64,000 nt of DNA from Cladochytrium replicatum (GCA_025526935.1 JAHLKD010000047.1:62001-126000), one strand, 5' to 3'; positions 12,703-24,963 are shown, numbered from the stretch's first letter. The notes: generated by a model from the sequence alone, not told the origin. A program made the numbers and translations.

Positions 12703-13866
12703 CTACGAACCATATTTCATGCTGTTTGTTTTCCGGTTCATCCGCCTCTGCGCATACGCATCTTCAAGTTCGTCCCGACGACTTTGTGCCTCATGCACAA
12801 GCGACATCAAACTGTGTCGTTTCCTATCCATCTTTCCTGGTCTCACCGCCTAAAAAATTACTCGCATGAGAACGCAATATGACGGTATACATAGAATGAG
12901 CACTTACTCCTGTCATGCCTAGACCCTTTTTGTGCCGTAGACCCTCATATTGCCACTGATCGCTGAGTTGTTCTTCGAACGAGATATCTTGGATCTCTAG
13001 CTCGGCTGCACCCTTGCGGAAAGCTTTTGCACCTCCTAATTTTTCGATCTACCGTGGATATATAAAATAGTTGTGAATGATGCTGTTGTGAGCTCACCAT
13101 AGCGAAATCGACATCAGAAGGGATGGTTTGTGTTGGTTCTTCGAGGTCATCGGCTTCGGGGTATGCATTTTCGTATGATTCTGTTGAAGGCATCGAGGGT
13201 CCAACATAGGAGTACATACTGGACGGGTGTGCTGCTGTTGACGATGAATTGGATGATGGTGGCAGAGCTGGCTTTGTGAATGTGGAAGATGATGACGACA
13301 ATGAATGGTCGTACGGCTTTGATGTTTGCTGTGGTACTTGCAACATGAGTAAGATCAGATTCTGAAACAAAACAGTGACCGAGCAAAATCTTACCGATCG
13401 TGAAGAATGATTCCTCAGAATCTCCGGCATCTTCATTCGAACTACTCGGCATATCCTTGCTTGCGCTCTTCGATACTGTATCAGATGAATCGGGTTGATT
13501 CGCCTTTGCTTTTGCACTCGGCAACATCAACAAACTCTCTCGCGACACACCCGCACTCGCCGGCCCCGCGTTCTTCGGCGCCGGCAGCCAAGACAGCTTT
13601 TTCTTCACACTTCCATTCTCTACATCCGCTTTGATCTTCCCATCTCCGCCGTCTTCATCTTCACCAGCAGTCGGCAGTTCTACTCGAAACACCTTCTTTC
13701 CTCCCGCAACCGGTTTCGGCAGTGATGCGAGGAGCGAAGACACTGTCGCTGATGCCGATGATTGCGGTTGTGCTACAGATTGCCGTAGGTGTGCATGTCG
13801 CTTTGGTGGGGGCGGCTCGACGTCCTCGTCGTCGCTCTCCGAGGCGTATGAAGCAAGGAAGTCCAT
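12703..13866 (-). CDS. PRCC: PRCC-like nuclear protein (splicing/mitotic checkpoint)
   Basis: Proposed exons on the minus strand are 13866-13395, 13336-13098, 13048-12908 and 12849-12703, with introns of 58, 49 and 58 nt and all phases consistent, giving 332 residues. The N-terminus is MDFLASYASESDDEDVEPPP, followed by a disordered Ser/Pro/Lys region. The C-terminal block is the diagnostic part: after GLGMTGV a basic helix KRHSLMSLVHEAQSRRDELE and the ending RRMNRKTNSMKYG match the conserved end of human PRCC, a spliceosome-associated protein that binds MAD2B. It is nuclear by family. The second acceptor (an AAG, not the nearby CAG) is chosen because only it keeps the frame. Confidence 0.85.
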
Positions 13867-14156
13867 TTGGAGTGGCTTGTGATGTCTGTGTTGCTGTGGG
13901 GGGACAATGTTAACGGGAGAAGGGGGGCATTCAGGTGGAGAGTGCCGGACGGGTATCCGTTGTTGAGGATGGTAAAGAGGACAGAGATCAAGGAGGATCT
14001 GGAGTAGGTGGACATGTTTCGAGGGATATGATCTGAACGCTGTTGGCTATTTTGTAGAACACTCGCACAGGATACTCACACTACAGGGGTGTTTGATCAG
14101 AAATCTGGGCATGTATTGATACATGGAACTGCCGTGGATGTCGTGTACGTGATGTG

Positions 14157-14839
14157 ATGTCCATCCCAACCACTTCTTACCCACATCCTTTTCGAATCAG
14201 GAACGAGCGACTGAGCCAGATCTTCGTGCTTCCGGAGAAAAAAAGTAACAAAGCGAAGAAAATTGCGAAAGGAGAATCTCCGTATGGATGGGGTCGACCC
14301 CGGGATGCTCGTTTCATGTTGCGGAGATCACAAGCCCCCCCAGAGAATTCTGAAGAGAAAGCGGAAGGAGTGGAGGAGGAAGACCGTGAAGATGAGATAT
14401 TTGGAAGATCTGGCTCGCATTGTAAGCGTTGAACAGATGTACTACATCTTCAGATCCTAAACGTATATTTCCAAGCACCCATCCCGCCTGCGCCAGCATT
14501 TGACGATGATGCACGGGAAGTTCTCATTCCAGAAAAGGTGTGGGACTCTCGTCGGGCGAGTGACGAGCTAAACAAGGAGATGAGAAAGTGGAAGGACAGG
14601 TTTAGAGACTGCGATATTGCGCTGGAGTCACAGGTTCAAGTCTTTGATCATCAAATTTCAAGCACTTATTCCACCTTTACAGCGGATCAGGCTTAAAGGA
14701 CCAACGCTAAGAGTCTCGCAACTTCAGAAAGCATCAAGATCTTATGTTGAAGGATACCTGACTCAGATGTGTACTTGACAGTTTTGCCAGAGTGGATTCT
14801 CTTTTCAGACTACGTGCTTTGTATTCGTATCGATTTTAA
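14157..14839 (+). CDS. Unrecognised small basic/acidic protein
   Basis: Proposed exons are 14157-14421, 14476-14633, 14683-14768 and 14809-14839, with introns of 54, 49 and 40 nt and consistent phases. The product starts MSIPTTSYPHPFRIRNERLS, has an acidic stretch (EGVEEEDREDEIFG), a Pro-rich link and a charged helix (LNKEMRKWKDRFRDCD). Skipping the last splice would end the frame at 14778. It weakly resembles basic mitochondrial ribosomal proteins, but I would not assign it. Coding-like pieces continue to about 15290 and might be further exons. Confidence 0.45.
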
Positions 14840-15313
14840 TTCTTAATTGTAAATAGTCAAAGTTCGCGGCCAAAGAATTCGGAATCATCACGTCCGCATT
14901 CGGTCTCTCGCAAGCAAGATACAATAGCCGAACGAGTGGGCGGAGGTACATCTCAAAAAAGTCCAACGAAGTCATTTCACATGCGCACCACGTTCTCACT
15001 TTTCCTCTCTTCCTTTGTTTTATATTTCATGAGAGTGCATAGTTGGAGAAACGCACAACGATCAAGCAACAGGAGCACTTCAATAGAGCGAAATTAAGGC
15101 AGCGGCTATCCCTTGAAGATATTTGAAGCAGAAATGGGCAATCCGTTGAGCCTGGCGCACATGTCACAGCTTGCCGCCGCCCTACTTGCATTGAGATCGA
15201 GCTCAGTTCTTCGCATGTCGAGTGAAAAGGAACTGAGAAGACCGGGAACTGGGGAACCTGCTTACCACCAAGGTGTAGAACTGAGATCTCCGTAAGGATG
15301 GCGGAAGTTCCCA
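14840..15313 (+). other. Coding-like fragments without a consistent model
   Basis: Plus-strand frames at 14857-14995 and 15047-15115, separated by a plausible 51-nt intron, and a frame from ATG 15134 (MGNPLSLAHMSQLAAALLAL) to a gtaagg at 15292 look protein-like. I could not join them in phase to the gene before or after. They may be 3' exons of the 14.2-kb gene or remains of another gene. Confidence 0.3.
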
Positions 15314-17355
15314 ATGTCGTTTATTAAGTTTGGGGACAGCTATTTATACAGGTGCACGAGATATCCAAATATGGTAACACTTCTCTCTAACACAAGTTAG
15401 TACACCACCTCCCCCACTTCCAAAGGGAGCAGAGAGTGGACAAGTTTCGTCGAGCGCAGATGGCGGTGGGCGTGTTGGGATCAATGGAAGGAATGACAAT
15501 CATGATGATGCTGGCTGTGATCGGTCTCGAAAGGAGAACTCGCAGTAAGCCTCAACATTCGACTAGCCTTTTGCGGGAAGATCCATAAACACACCAGAAA
15601 GAAGAAGAGAATATCGCCCTAGAATTGAAAGCCATGAACGGCAATTGTTAGGTAACCTCAGTTGAATTGTTGGCCTTATCTGGTTCCAAACCACAGAGAG
15701 CAGAATGGGACCTCCCAAGAAGTGTGTGTATTCATGCTGCTTCTGGAGTACATCTTGTTTTGATGGCATCACTCCTTAGATCAGGCAGAATATTTTAATG
15801 GTGTCAGAATTATATCCTTAGATCAGGCAGAATATTTTAATGGTGTCAGAATTTTATCTAAGGGAGGTAACAGCACCGATCACGATCACGGTAACCTTGC
15901 TTACCAAGTTCCACTGTGTAAAAGGAGAAATTGACCATGAAGGAGCCGCATCAATCGCCGCAACAAATCAAAGGTCACTTCATATGGAGATCCATTCACT
16001 CCTCGCTCCGGTGTAACCAATTGTCTATCCCAACGAACATCTTAAGATCACCGCGGACTACACGACGAACTTCTAGTCTTCAACCAACACGACGCCCACA
16101 GCTCATTCGATCATCAGTCATTTGCCCCAAAGTTTACAATTGGAGGATCCATGTGGCCGATGATCCACCATGCTCCGTCATATTTGGAAGAAAGCCGCAT
16201 AGCAGCAAATCACAGAAATTTTGATCTGCTCGGATTCGGGAACGTGCAAACACCGGAGGAAAGTGATGTCGGGGAGTGGGAACAGATCAGGTTTGACCTG
16301 GCTACGAATGATGGGGATTGAAGATCATTCGGCCGATCTGTTTGGGAGGAATCGAGGGCTAGAAGTCCAAAAGTTCAGTGATTTTATTGATGGTAATGAT
16401 GAGAAAGGTCAAGCGCCACTTGCCAATCGCTCCAACTCAGCTCCGTACACGAACAAAGTGAAGTCTAATGAAACTATTTGGCCAGTACAACAGCAAAATT
16501 GCGGACCCGATGCAAAACATGTTGAAACCACACACTCTCCAAATTCTCTGCCAGTCGCGACCCAAGCTCAAAGAACACATCAGATGGGACTGTTAAGGAC
16601 GATGGGAATCCGAAGAACACACCAAGTACGACTCTTTGCGAAAATGAGAATCCGAATAGAGGAAGGTACCCCAGCGAGCCGTTCTCGCTGGATCAGGAGC
16701 AGAATGGATTTAGCGTTGTTGGGACGACTGATGACTTTCAAGGGTACTCGAACTGGCTCAATTTGGATGGGGATCCTCGAAAGAGGAGCATATACCACAG
16801 ATGGGGCCAACTCCCTAAATCAAATGCAGGTGGAAATGATACAAATACTGAGATCTCATTCAAAAGGCTCATTCTCACCTCAATAGTTTTTTTAAATGTC
16901 TGGTATGTGCCGAGGGCCTCAGAGCTCACACAACCTCCCAAAGTTCGTCAACGGACAAACGGGAAACGAATTAGACGAACTTGAAATCCACTCTTGTCTG
17001 CTGAGACAGAATCCACCTGTACATCCGTCCAGAACAAGCGTTGTAGGGGACGGCTTTTGCATAAAATGGTTGCTGCACACTTCGACGTCGGCGGGTCTTT
17101 AATTTTGATTGATCACAGCAAATCAATCAAATATTTTTCTCTAGGAGCAGAAACTAGAGTTGGATCGATTGAGGTCAGAGCAAACTGCTAAGATCGAACG
17201 CTTGCGCAGCGAAATCAGTCCCCCGGCTGTTTTTCTTTTTGTTTTCGTTTACTCAACTTCCTGTTGCAGATTACATCTGTAATTTCCAGATCCAATCGCT
17301 TGAACGACGCCATCAGCTCAAGCTGCGCGCTACCCATCGATACAAGTTCTACTAA
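15314..17355 (+). CDS. Unrecognised ten-exon hydrophilic protein with C-terminal coiled coil
   Basis: I propose exons 15314-15351, 15401-15544, 15602-15651, 15780-15917, 16047-16262, 16324-16520, 16574-16829, 16915-17042, 17145-17228 and 17290-17355. All ten joins keep phase and give 438 residues. The start is MSFIKFGDSYLYSTPPPPLP. The middle is polar and disordered, rich in Asn, Asp, Ser and Gly. The end is a heptad-like helix (LELDRLRSEQTAKIERLRSE) running into a basic tail, KLRATHRYKFY. A 42-bp in-frame duplication (15773-15856) doubles the 14-residue unit LDQAEYFNGVRIIS. It converges on the minus-strand gene ending at 17377, 21 bp away. I do not recognise the family; a nuclear or cytoskeletal adaptor is only a guess. 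The second intron acceptor is uncertain by 3 nt. Confidence 0.6.
15773..15856 (+). repeat. 42-bp in-frame exonic tandem duplication
   Basis: The block starting tccttagatcaggcag at 15773 recurs at 15815, with two units of 42 bp differing by about one base. The first unit overlaps the intron acceptor, so the duplication also copied a potential splice acceptor. Confidence 0.9.
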
Positions 17356-17376
17356 CCAACATCAGAGCTTTGGTCG

Positions 17377-18160
17377 TTACCAGAAACACGCTTGTCGGCA
17401 ATGTTGAGCTCGAGCCGATCGTTGAACACTCATTGAGTCGCAATTGTAGAGCACAATCTTCACATTATTATGGCTGATCTGAGAGGCGTGCTCGAAAATC
17501 GAAGGGTTAATTGCGTTCGTGAAGATCTCGAACACCAAGTCTACAATACTGTCACTCAGACCGAACGATCCAGCAACGCAGCTTATCACATGTTCTTTTG
17601 AGCAGTTTCTGAGCAGGTTGCGAATTTTTGGTGACTGATCGAGGTTCCGAAGGCTCTCAAACTCGTCGTCGAAGGTTTGAGAAGTCTCAGGTTTAAGAGG
17701 AAGATGCCGGCCACTGCTTGACCGAGTGGTGTCGCTTGCTCAGGTTCAGGTTCTTGAACCAACACCTGATGAAGCTTGTCGGAGTCTGACAATAATTGGT
17801 GTTTGAAAGCTTTCTGTTGCTGGCCGTGGATCGTCAAACGTGGACTATACAAGTGCGGAAGCGTTTCCAAGCACTCAACCGCTTTTTCACCGACTTAGGG
17901 CTATCTTTTAGGTTAACCTGGGTGCCCATTAGATTGACCGATGTCCCCGGAGCCAGCACACATATCTCGATCTGTGCGCCGCAGATGCCAAAGAGACATT
18001 GTTGAATAGTACGCTTCAGACCTCGAAGCACACTTTGAAAAAGATCACCGCCGTTCAAGTTGTGAAACGACGGTGACGGGTAGGGCATGTTAAGAAACAC
18101 CTCAGTTGCCGCCGAATTTCTCCCATCACATTTGAGAATCTTAAGGGAAAGATCTTTCAT
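17377..18160 (-). CDS. Unrecognised three-exon gene
   Basis: Proposed exons on the minus strand are 18160-17891, 17844-17764 and 17685-17377, giving 219 residues. The start is MKDLSLKILKCDGRNSAATE. The second and third exons carry related acidic pieces, STFDDPRPATESF and SQTFDDEFESLRN, and the third a hydrophobic helical region (FGLSDSIVDLVFEIFTNAI). The introns (46 and 78 nt) are phase-consistent but the second donor (gttggt) is weak. No family is recognised. It converges on the ten-exon gene to its left and its stop is 21 bp from that gene's stop. Confidence 0.45.
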
Positions 18161-18366
18161 CTTGCATTGATGACTGATACATATGACTTCAAACAGATAT
18201 CCTTTGTGTTTATTTAACCAACATAAGATTGGCAGTTAGCAGTAGAGCTTATAAACTTGTGAGTTTTAGAGAGCATTAACGAAATAATAAGCTAATATTG
18301 AAACCGTTCGCCAACGCAAAGAATAAGAAATAGCAACTATCGAAGGTTTCTTCCACGAAATCAGAT

Positions 18367-19636
18367 TCACAAACATAGTTCGTCCCTGTACTTGTACCAC
18401 CTCCTAAAAACCTCTTTAAATTCCGGGTGATACCCGGGCTTTGTCTCAACCTGATCGATTCCATCGACATGCCATGGTTTTCCATATCCACCCTTCGGAC
18501 CTTCGGAAAAGTGCCACACGTGAACGAGCTCGGCTGCTTCGTTCACCGTCAGCCTCAACGATTCGATGTAATGTTGACCGCCGTAGCTGAGCTCCGTATT
18601 TAGAAGGACCAATGTTCCGGGGAGGAACGACGCGGTAGATTGGAGAACTTCGTTCGCAACATCCATATCGTAAAAGACTTTGTTTTCGGCTTCGTTGCGG
18701 TAAAAGAAATCGAAAAGGTCTTTGGAGAGGCGGTGGTCAGGCTGGATGATGTAAAATTGACCATTGACGAAAGGTTGGTCAAGCCAGTACGCTCGCGCTA
18801 AAGGAGAGACGAGAGCAATGAGCACAAGGGGGGAACTGCTGTGAAATTGGAACTTACGGAAGTAAGTAAAGTATGGAGGTAAGTCAAACATCCAGTCGAG
18901 ATCACGAACCACAACCGCGTCTGAATCCATATAAATGATTCGCTCGTACTGAGTCTGGTTGAAGATCTAGCCAATGACAACATTCTCAGCGCTGACCTGC
19001 GTCAGATTCATCTGCCGAGTTTTCACTCACCAGGATTTTAGTCATGGAATGCTTCCAGTTTTCGTGGAATGGCCCTTTTGCCTGATTCTCGATGAGCTCA
19101 ACATCGATGACCTTCATCCCAAACTTTTTCAGTTTGTCCACAAATCGGTCCGAGACCAACGTTCGCACGACCATTGCCGCAAAATCAATGATCTCCGGGT
19201 CAGACCGCCCACCAGATTCCAGGATGGACCTTGCGGCGGTCAACGCCGTACATGCATACTGGTCATTAGTAACGTAGAAACCGTAAGCCAGCTTTCTGAG
19301 TTTGCCATTCTTATCATGACGCTTTGGGGTGTAAGTGTCAAATTTGTTGGTAGGTTTCAAACTGTCGAGATGTTGCGCGGCTGGAATCGGCGATGGAGAT
19401 GCGCAGGCGGGGCAGGAAGGGCATGGGGATGGTGAGGGAAGAGAAGCGTGCTGATGTGCAGCGACAGGTTTCGTTGGTGTGGCCCCTGCTTGTGCAGCAA
19501 GTTTCTCAGCTTCGGCTAATGAGAGCTCTGTTGAGCTCCATCCGGTGCTGCTCAGAGGATGGAATGCTAGTCGAGTGAGAGCAAATACTAGCAGAAGCAG
19601 ACCCCCAACTGCGAAGAAGTTGAGAGCAGGCTTCAT
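18367..19636 (-). CDS. Golgi-type glycosyltransferase, GT8 family
   Basis: Proposed exons on the minus strand are 19636-19031, 18966-18858 and 18797-18367, with introns of 64 and 60 nt, giving 381 residues. ATG 19636 is followed by a type II signal anchor (LNFFAVGGLLLLVFALTRL), then a Pro/Ala/Ser-rich stem and a catalytic domain. That domain has FYVTNDQYACTALTAARSI and, after intron 1, the metal-binding MDSDAVVVRDLDWMF with its DxD motif. Further on come VNGQFYIIQP and the LNTELSYGGQ region. This is the glycogenin/GNT1-like GT8 layout, transferring a sugar from a nucleotide donor in the Golgi lumen. The N-terminal anchor argues against cytosolic glycogenin. The donor sugar is not predictable. 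Confidence 0.85.
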
Positions 19637-19880
19637 CGGAAAGTTTAGAGGGAGTTTGGCACTATTGTGGGGGCCCAAATGTTAGTAGAGTGCAAGAAAA
19701 ATTTGAAGGTCGACTAAAAAAGTTTGCTATGCGCATGGGCATAAGAATCATGTCCGAAAGCCACCGACATGGGTTGGCCGCTTCGTATGCTAAGCGATCG
19801 CGGCCGGATCGGATACTTGCAGTTCTTGGTCAATGGAAATCAACTCGAAACACCTTCCAACGTAAGCAAATCTATTCATT

Positions 19881-22800
19881 TTAATCCACTTTTCTTCTCT
19901 TTGAACTCATCTGCCCCTTTCCAGACGATGATGATCCTCCCGTCCCTCCCGCTTTCCGTTTCCCACCCCCAACTCCACTCATCCCCTTCCTTCTCTCCCC
20001 TGAAGCCGCCAACGACGGATCATATTTGAGAGGGTGAATCACCACACCCATACGTGTCGCAACTCGCGGCTTGATTGCGCTCTCGTGCGTTCTAAGCGTC
20101 GTCCATTCTTTACCCATTGGCCGTTTCAGCACCGCCTCGTACTGCTGCCGAGTCTCGAAGGTCGGTGGGACGTCGGGAAGGAGGTACTTTGCGACTTTTC
20201 GGATGCGTTTCTCGTTGATGATGACGTGCTGGAGATGCGAGTCCTTGCGTTCGGTGGCGGAGACACCCGCAAGGCCTGGTTGTGTGACGACGACTTTGTT
20301 GGCTTTGGCTTTCAGTCCAGCGCCAGCCCAGGAACCCTAGTGGTGTTTTAGTAAGAATGAAATCCACGTGAAAAAGACTCCTCACCCATCCAGGTAAAGT
20401 CATGTCCACTTCTCGTGGTGCATCTTCCTCTATCACCCTCTGCTTCTCTTCTTGGAAGTCCTGTTGAACCCAAATCAGACAAAAGAAAATTCCCTCTCAG
20501 TGTTTAATATACCTTTGCAACTTCATCGTTTGCAAAAGCAAGTTGCATCACCTCCCTCCGGCTCAACCGCTTCCCAACGTCGTCCACATGCATCATCCAC
20601 CCGTCATCCTCTATCTCGTCGTCGGAATCACTATCAATCCCATCCCTGCTGACTTTCGATGCTTCTGAAGGTGAAGGAACTACGGCCGTTTGATTTTTCA
20701 TTTGTGCCTGATCCGTGCTGCGTGCTGCCTTGTTTAACGCAAAGACTCCTTTCACCACTACTAGCGGATCGCGCGCACCGGTATCTTCGTGTACATCATC
20801 GTCCTCTTGTTGTGCAGCTGCAGTCGCCTTCGACAATCTTGCAACAGACTTGGCTTCCTTAGATGCGTTCTTCTTTTGGCTATCAGATCCTCCTGCATTT
20901 GTCGAGCGCGCGGATTTGGAGGATGTGGCAACAAGCCAAGGGTTTTCCTCCTCTTCGTCGTCCGAGATCTCATCGTCGACTTTTGAAACCGGCTTTTCGG
21001 CGACCTTTTTGGGCTCACTCTGTGTTTTCTGTTTCTTTCTTTTGCCAAGTTCTTCCGGTTCTCTTTGAACCTCTGGCGCAGCAGATGATTGAGCCAGCAA
21101 AGGCTTTGCTTCTTCCATATGTGTGGTAGTAGGTTCACCAGCGATTCGAACAGCCGCAGCCGCACCCTTCTTGACACTCGTCCCCTTTTCGCTCGGCTTC
21201 GATGGTCCGGAGCGGAGAGTCACAGGTGCAGTTAGTTTTACATCAGCCACTAGAATGATTGGAATAGTCAGCAATGTGAAGCGCTTGAGCTCGCAAGATT
21301 CCAACCTGGAAGTTCTGGAATTTCGAAGAATGGCTTCTGCTCGATCACAGGCACCATTGTGGCTGCCTTCTTTCCGACATGGAGACCCATGTCAATAGAA
21401 ATCGGCGCAGAAACTCTCAACCCATGTGCCGTATCCATCATCGACATACTCTCGCTCAGTTTCGCTTCCGCGCGTTCTGAAGCCGCGATGTGTGCCTTCG
21501 ATTCCACCTTTACAGGTCGAGCGGGCTTCAAAATGCAAAAAACTCAGAGAAAACCCTCGCAAAAAACTGACACATAACTCTAGGGCTCACCTGTCCATCC
21601 GGACCAAATCTCATTCTCAAAGATCCATTCACAGCCTTCGTCTCTCCCTTCTCCGCCACAACTTCATCATCCTCCGCCATCTCATCCCTCCAGTCCCCTT
21701 CCTCCAACCCCTTCCGCGCTTTCCCAACCGCCTCGATCGCGCTCTGCCGCTCCTTTTCCACATTCCTCTGCATAAATTTCATCGCCATAACGCCCTTCTT
21801 CTTCCCGTCGAGCTCGCCTTCATCCTCGCGCATCGACACCTCGAGAGCCTCGAGCTCACGCATGGCGGCGTCGCGCGGGTCGTCTTCGCCATCTGAGGAG
21901 GCTGCGTCTGAAGAGTCGTCTGAATCTGAGAGGCCTTGTATCTTTCGTTTGAGTTTGTCGTGGAGCTGAAGTTGCTCTGCAATTGCCCTTTGGGTCTGCA
22001 GTAGCGAAAGGGAAGTAAATAAAATGAAAAAACTACGCGAAATAAGAACGGTACCTCAGGATCTTGTCCCTTGTGTGCCAAAAGTTGCCTGGCCCATTTG
22101 CCGCGGTTTTTATGTCGTAAGCTCATTCGTTCCTGTATGACCATCTCATTGAACCAAAGTAAAAGTGTGCGCACGCACTTGCTCACCTCTGCACGACTCC
22201 GCTCCATCTTTAAAAGCTTGGCTTTCGCCTCCTCAGGATCCAATTCATTAAGCTCCTCCAGCGTAAGCTCCTCACCCTTCAACTGCCTCTCCTTGTCCCT
22301 CCGCCGGATCTTGCGGTAGGTTTTGCTCTTGATTTTTGCCATCTGTTTGAGCTTCTGCTCCTCATAGAACAACAGGCTACGCATCTTCGCAAGCTCACGT
22401 TGACGGCCGAGAACCTGTTAAAAATCAGAATCAGAATCAAGAAAAGAAGGATACAATTTTACTCGGATCGTACTTCCTCTTTGGATATTTTGTTCAGCTT
22501 CAACGACTCTTCTTTTCTCTGGTCCTTTTCGTTGAGTCCGGAGCTCTCGAGTGCCTGCTGGATTTCTAGCTCGAAGTCTGTTTCGGGCTATTGAAAAAAT
22601 AAGTGATGATCGATGACTGATAGCACGCAACTTTACCTTGAAGCTCTGAACCAAGTTGGACGGCATTGTTACGGGTTGGTGCTGAGCCATCTCCTGAAAC
22701 TCCAAAACATCCGCCTCACGATTCTTCTTCACAATCGGTTGCCACTTGGTGACCTCCTTCTTTGCAATTTCAAACGCTGCCTTCCTGTCCATCTTCCGCT

Positions 22801-23845
22801 GAAGCATCGTGGGCAGCGGTGCAGACACTTTCTGCGCACCTTTATTGTCGTCGAGGTCATCAAGTTTAGCGAGCTGTTTTCGAAGATCCGAGAAATCGTC
22901 TGCATCTCCCACAGCGGCAACGAGAGACGAAAGGTCCAGCTTTTTGCCTGTGCTTGCTGATCTGTGGGCCGAGACGTTAAATTCTGAGAGGTCTGCACCT
23001 TCTGTGCGTTCGGGGATAGAAGAAGAGGTGGGCTTTGCGCCGCGCCGGCGATGGTTTGCGATCAATGAGTCGACGAAGCTGGAGAGCTTTGTCATTTCCT
23101 CGTCATTGCCGTCATCGCTTCCATCTTCACTTTCCCCTTCGTCGGAATCATCGTCGTCTTCGTCATCATCTTCAGCGAAGCCATGATCACCGTCGTCATC
23201 ATCGTCGTCGGCAGTAGGAAGAAGTGCAGACACATCAAGCTTTGGTTTGACTGCGGAAGGACCACGTTTCTGAGAGTTCGATCCCGACGATTTTGATGAC
23301 GAAGATTTCGACGGACCCAATAGCTCTGACAAGTCCATCATGTCATCATCGTCATCCTCATCCTCCTCTCCTTCATCTGCTTCATCCTGCTCCTCCTCAT
23401 CGCTCTCCTTGCTCTTGCCTGCGCGACCTCCGCTCCTTCCCCTCTTTTCCTCAAAGAACTGGCCGTATTTCTTTTCATCTTCAGAGTCAAACGCATTGTC
23501 TTCCGAAATCTCCTCGTCCTCGTCGTCGTCTCCAAAACCTTTTGCTGTAGGATCCATTTCGTTCGTCATCTCTTCGAGCTCCCGGTCAAACTTTGCACCA
23601 CGCTTGTTGTTGATTCGTCGCTCATCGTCAGATTCAGATGCCTCGTATATGTCCGTGGCAACCTGCTTTCCATCTCGCTTCGAATCCCGTTGTTTTCTTC
23701 GTGCTCGAGCGAAATCACGAGCTGTTTTGAGAGGACGGGATGAATTCGAGTTCAAAGTGTTCTGCTGCTCTCTTCCAGCGTTGTTTTGGGCTCGTTCCCC
23801 CAGTGCATTGCCCGATTTTCTCGTTCCAATTTTCTTGTTTTTCAT
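19881..23845 (-). CDS. UTP14: U3 snoRNP / SSU processome protein UTP14
   Basis: UTP14 activates the helicase DHR1 in the small-subunit processome in the nucleolus. Proposed exons on the minus strand are 23845-22637, 22587-22474, 22414-22187, 22132-22055, 21995-21591, 21525-21306, 21249-20513, 20460-20386 and 20336-19881. All are in phase, with introns of 49-65 nt, giving 1173 residues, longer than yeast (about 900) because of acidic linkers. The start is MKNKKIGTRKSGNALGERAQ. Family blocks include KIKSKTYRKIRRRDKERQLK, SLRHKNRGKWARQLLAHKGQ, ENPWLVATS, GSWAGAG and a C-terminal region with PMGKEWTTLRTHESAIKPRV. Several runs of Asp/Glu (8-14 residues) lie near 23.1-23.4 kb. It shares a short divergent promoter with PER1. 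Confidence 0.93.
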
Positions 23846-23962
23846 GTTGAAAAAGTGACAGGAATTGGTCACATGTGTGGCTGCCATCCACCCACCAAAA
23901 TGCAAACCGGGAGGTGTTCGAACACGCGGCGGTTGACGCAACAACCACCGCAGATCGCACGG
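23846..23962. promoter_or_regulatory. Divergent promoter of UTP14 and PER1
   Basis: Only 117 bp separate the start codons of UTP14 (minus, 23845) and PER1 (plus, 23963), so both must start transcription within or near this segment. An in-frame ATG for PER1 at 23873 would shorten it to 27 bp, but the signal peptide follows the later ATG directly. No TATA-like motif stands out. Confidence 0.6.
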
Positions 23963-24919
23963 ATGCTGGTCCTGCTGCTGCTCGCTGCCGCTGTGTCTAC
24001 CGTAGCAGCATCCGCTGGAGACCGCGACACCTTGTTCCTCCAATGTCTTTCGAAATGCAAACGATCCGAGTGTACTGAGCCACAGTCCACTCGACCACCA
24101 TCGAATCCTCTCCCCTTCGACCAAAGACTGACCTTTTGGAGCTGCCCAGATGATTGCGCGTACACCTGTATGCATTCAATCACCGAGATGCGCAAAGCTC
24201 ACGGAGAGGAAATTGTGCAGTACTATGGCAAGTGGCCGTTCATTCGCCTCTGGGGGATCCAAGAACCCGCCTCCGTTGCTTTCTCGATTGCAAATTTCGT
24301 CGTCCACCGCGCGGGGCTTTCGGCGGTCCGAAGGCGGATTCCACAGCGATACGAGTTGCTTGGATGGACGGTGGCGATACCTTGGATCGCGATGAACGCA
24401 TGGGTGTGGTCGGCGGTGTTCCACACTCGGGACAAGCCATGGACGGAGAAGGCAGACTACTTTTCTGCGATCTTGTACATATTATACCTTGCTTGCTTTG
24501 CTGTGGTTCGACTATTCCACCTGAATCGAGACCGGGTGGGCCTGGTGGTGGTTGCAGCGGTTGCGGGGCTCTTTTACACCGCACACGTCACATACCTTAC
24601 AGTGTTCCCTTTTGATTACACATACAATATGATTGCTGGAGTCGTGATCGGTGTTAGCTCCAATCTTCTCTGGGTCGGATGGGCGGTGCTGAATTGGAGA
24701 AAGAGAACGTATGTGTGGAAGATTGTGGCGACAACGCTGGGACTTTCGCTGGCCATGGCGCTCGAGTTACTTGATTTCCCACCGCTCTGGGGAACGTTCG
24801 ACGCTCACTCGATGTGGCACGCCGCAACGGTTCCACTTACCGTCTTGTTCTACCGCTTCTTGATTGATGACGCTGTTTACGAGCATCGGCTGATAAAAGG
24901 AAAGATGGCAATAAGATGA
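23963..24919 (+). CDS. PER1: GPI-phospholipase A2, PER1/PGAP3 family
   Basis: PER1 removes an unsaturated acyl chain from GPI anchors during lipid remodelling in the ER. The intronless 318-residue frame starts with a signal peptide (MLVLLLLAAAVSTVAASAGD). A Cys-rich lumenal part follows (FLQCLSKCKRSEC, then SCPDDCAYTCMHSITE) with the conserved GKWPF and GIQEPASVAFSIAN segments. The rest has about seven membrane helices containing family His/Asp residues, such as WVWSAVFHTRD and ELLDFPPLWGTFDAHSMWHA. Length and order match yeast Per1 and human PGAP3. ATG 23963 is chosen because it places the hydrophobic signal at the very N-terminus. It is head-to-head with UTP14. Confidence 0.95.
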   Translation: MLVLLLLAAAVSTVAASAGDRDTLFLQCLSKCKRSECTEPQSTRPPSNPLPFDQRLTFWSCPDDCAYTCMHSITEMRKAHGEEIVQYYGKWPFIRLWGIQEPASVAFSIANFVVHRAGLSAVRRRIPQRYELLGWTVAIPWIAMNAWVWSAVFHTRDKPWTEKADYFSAILYILYLACFAVVRLFHLNRDRVGLVVVAAVAGLFYTAHVTYLTVFPFDYTYNMIAGVVIGVSSNLLWVGWAVLNWRKRTYVWKIVATTLGLSLAMALELLDFPPLWGTFDAHSMWHAATVPLTVLFYRFLIDDAVYEHRLIKGKMAIR

Positions 24920-24963
24920 TTTTTCAATTTCAACTGTTTTGGCAGAATGTTGCAGTGCTGGAA

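Noticed and set aside
14263-14460. An alternative basic reading frame (LKRKRKEWRRKTVKMRYLED) for the gene at 14157
   Set aside because: It would need a 32-nt intron; the acidic frame uses a 54-nt intron and stays in phase through the later exons.
22800-23858. Plus-strand Ser-rich open frames opposite the first exon of UTP14
   Set aside because: They arise from the reverse complement of Asp/Glu-rich codons and have no start context or family match.
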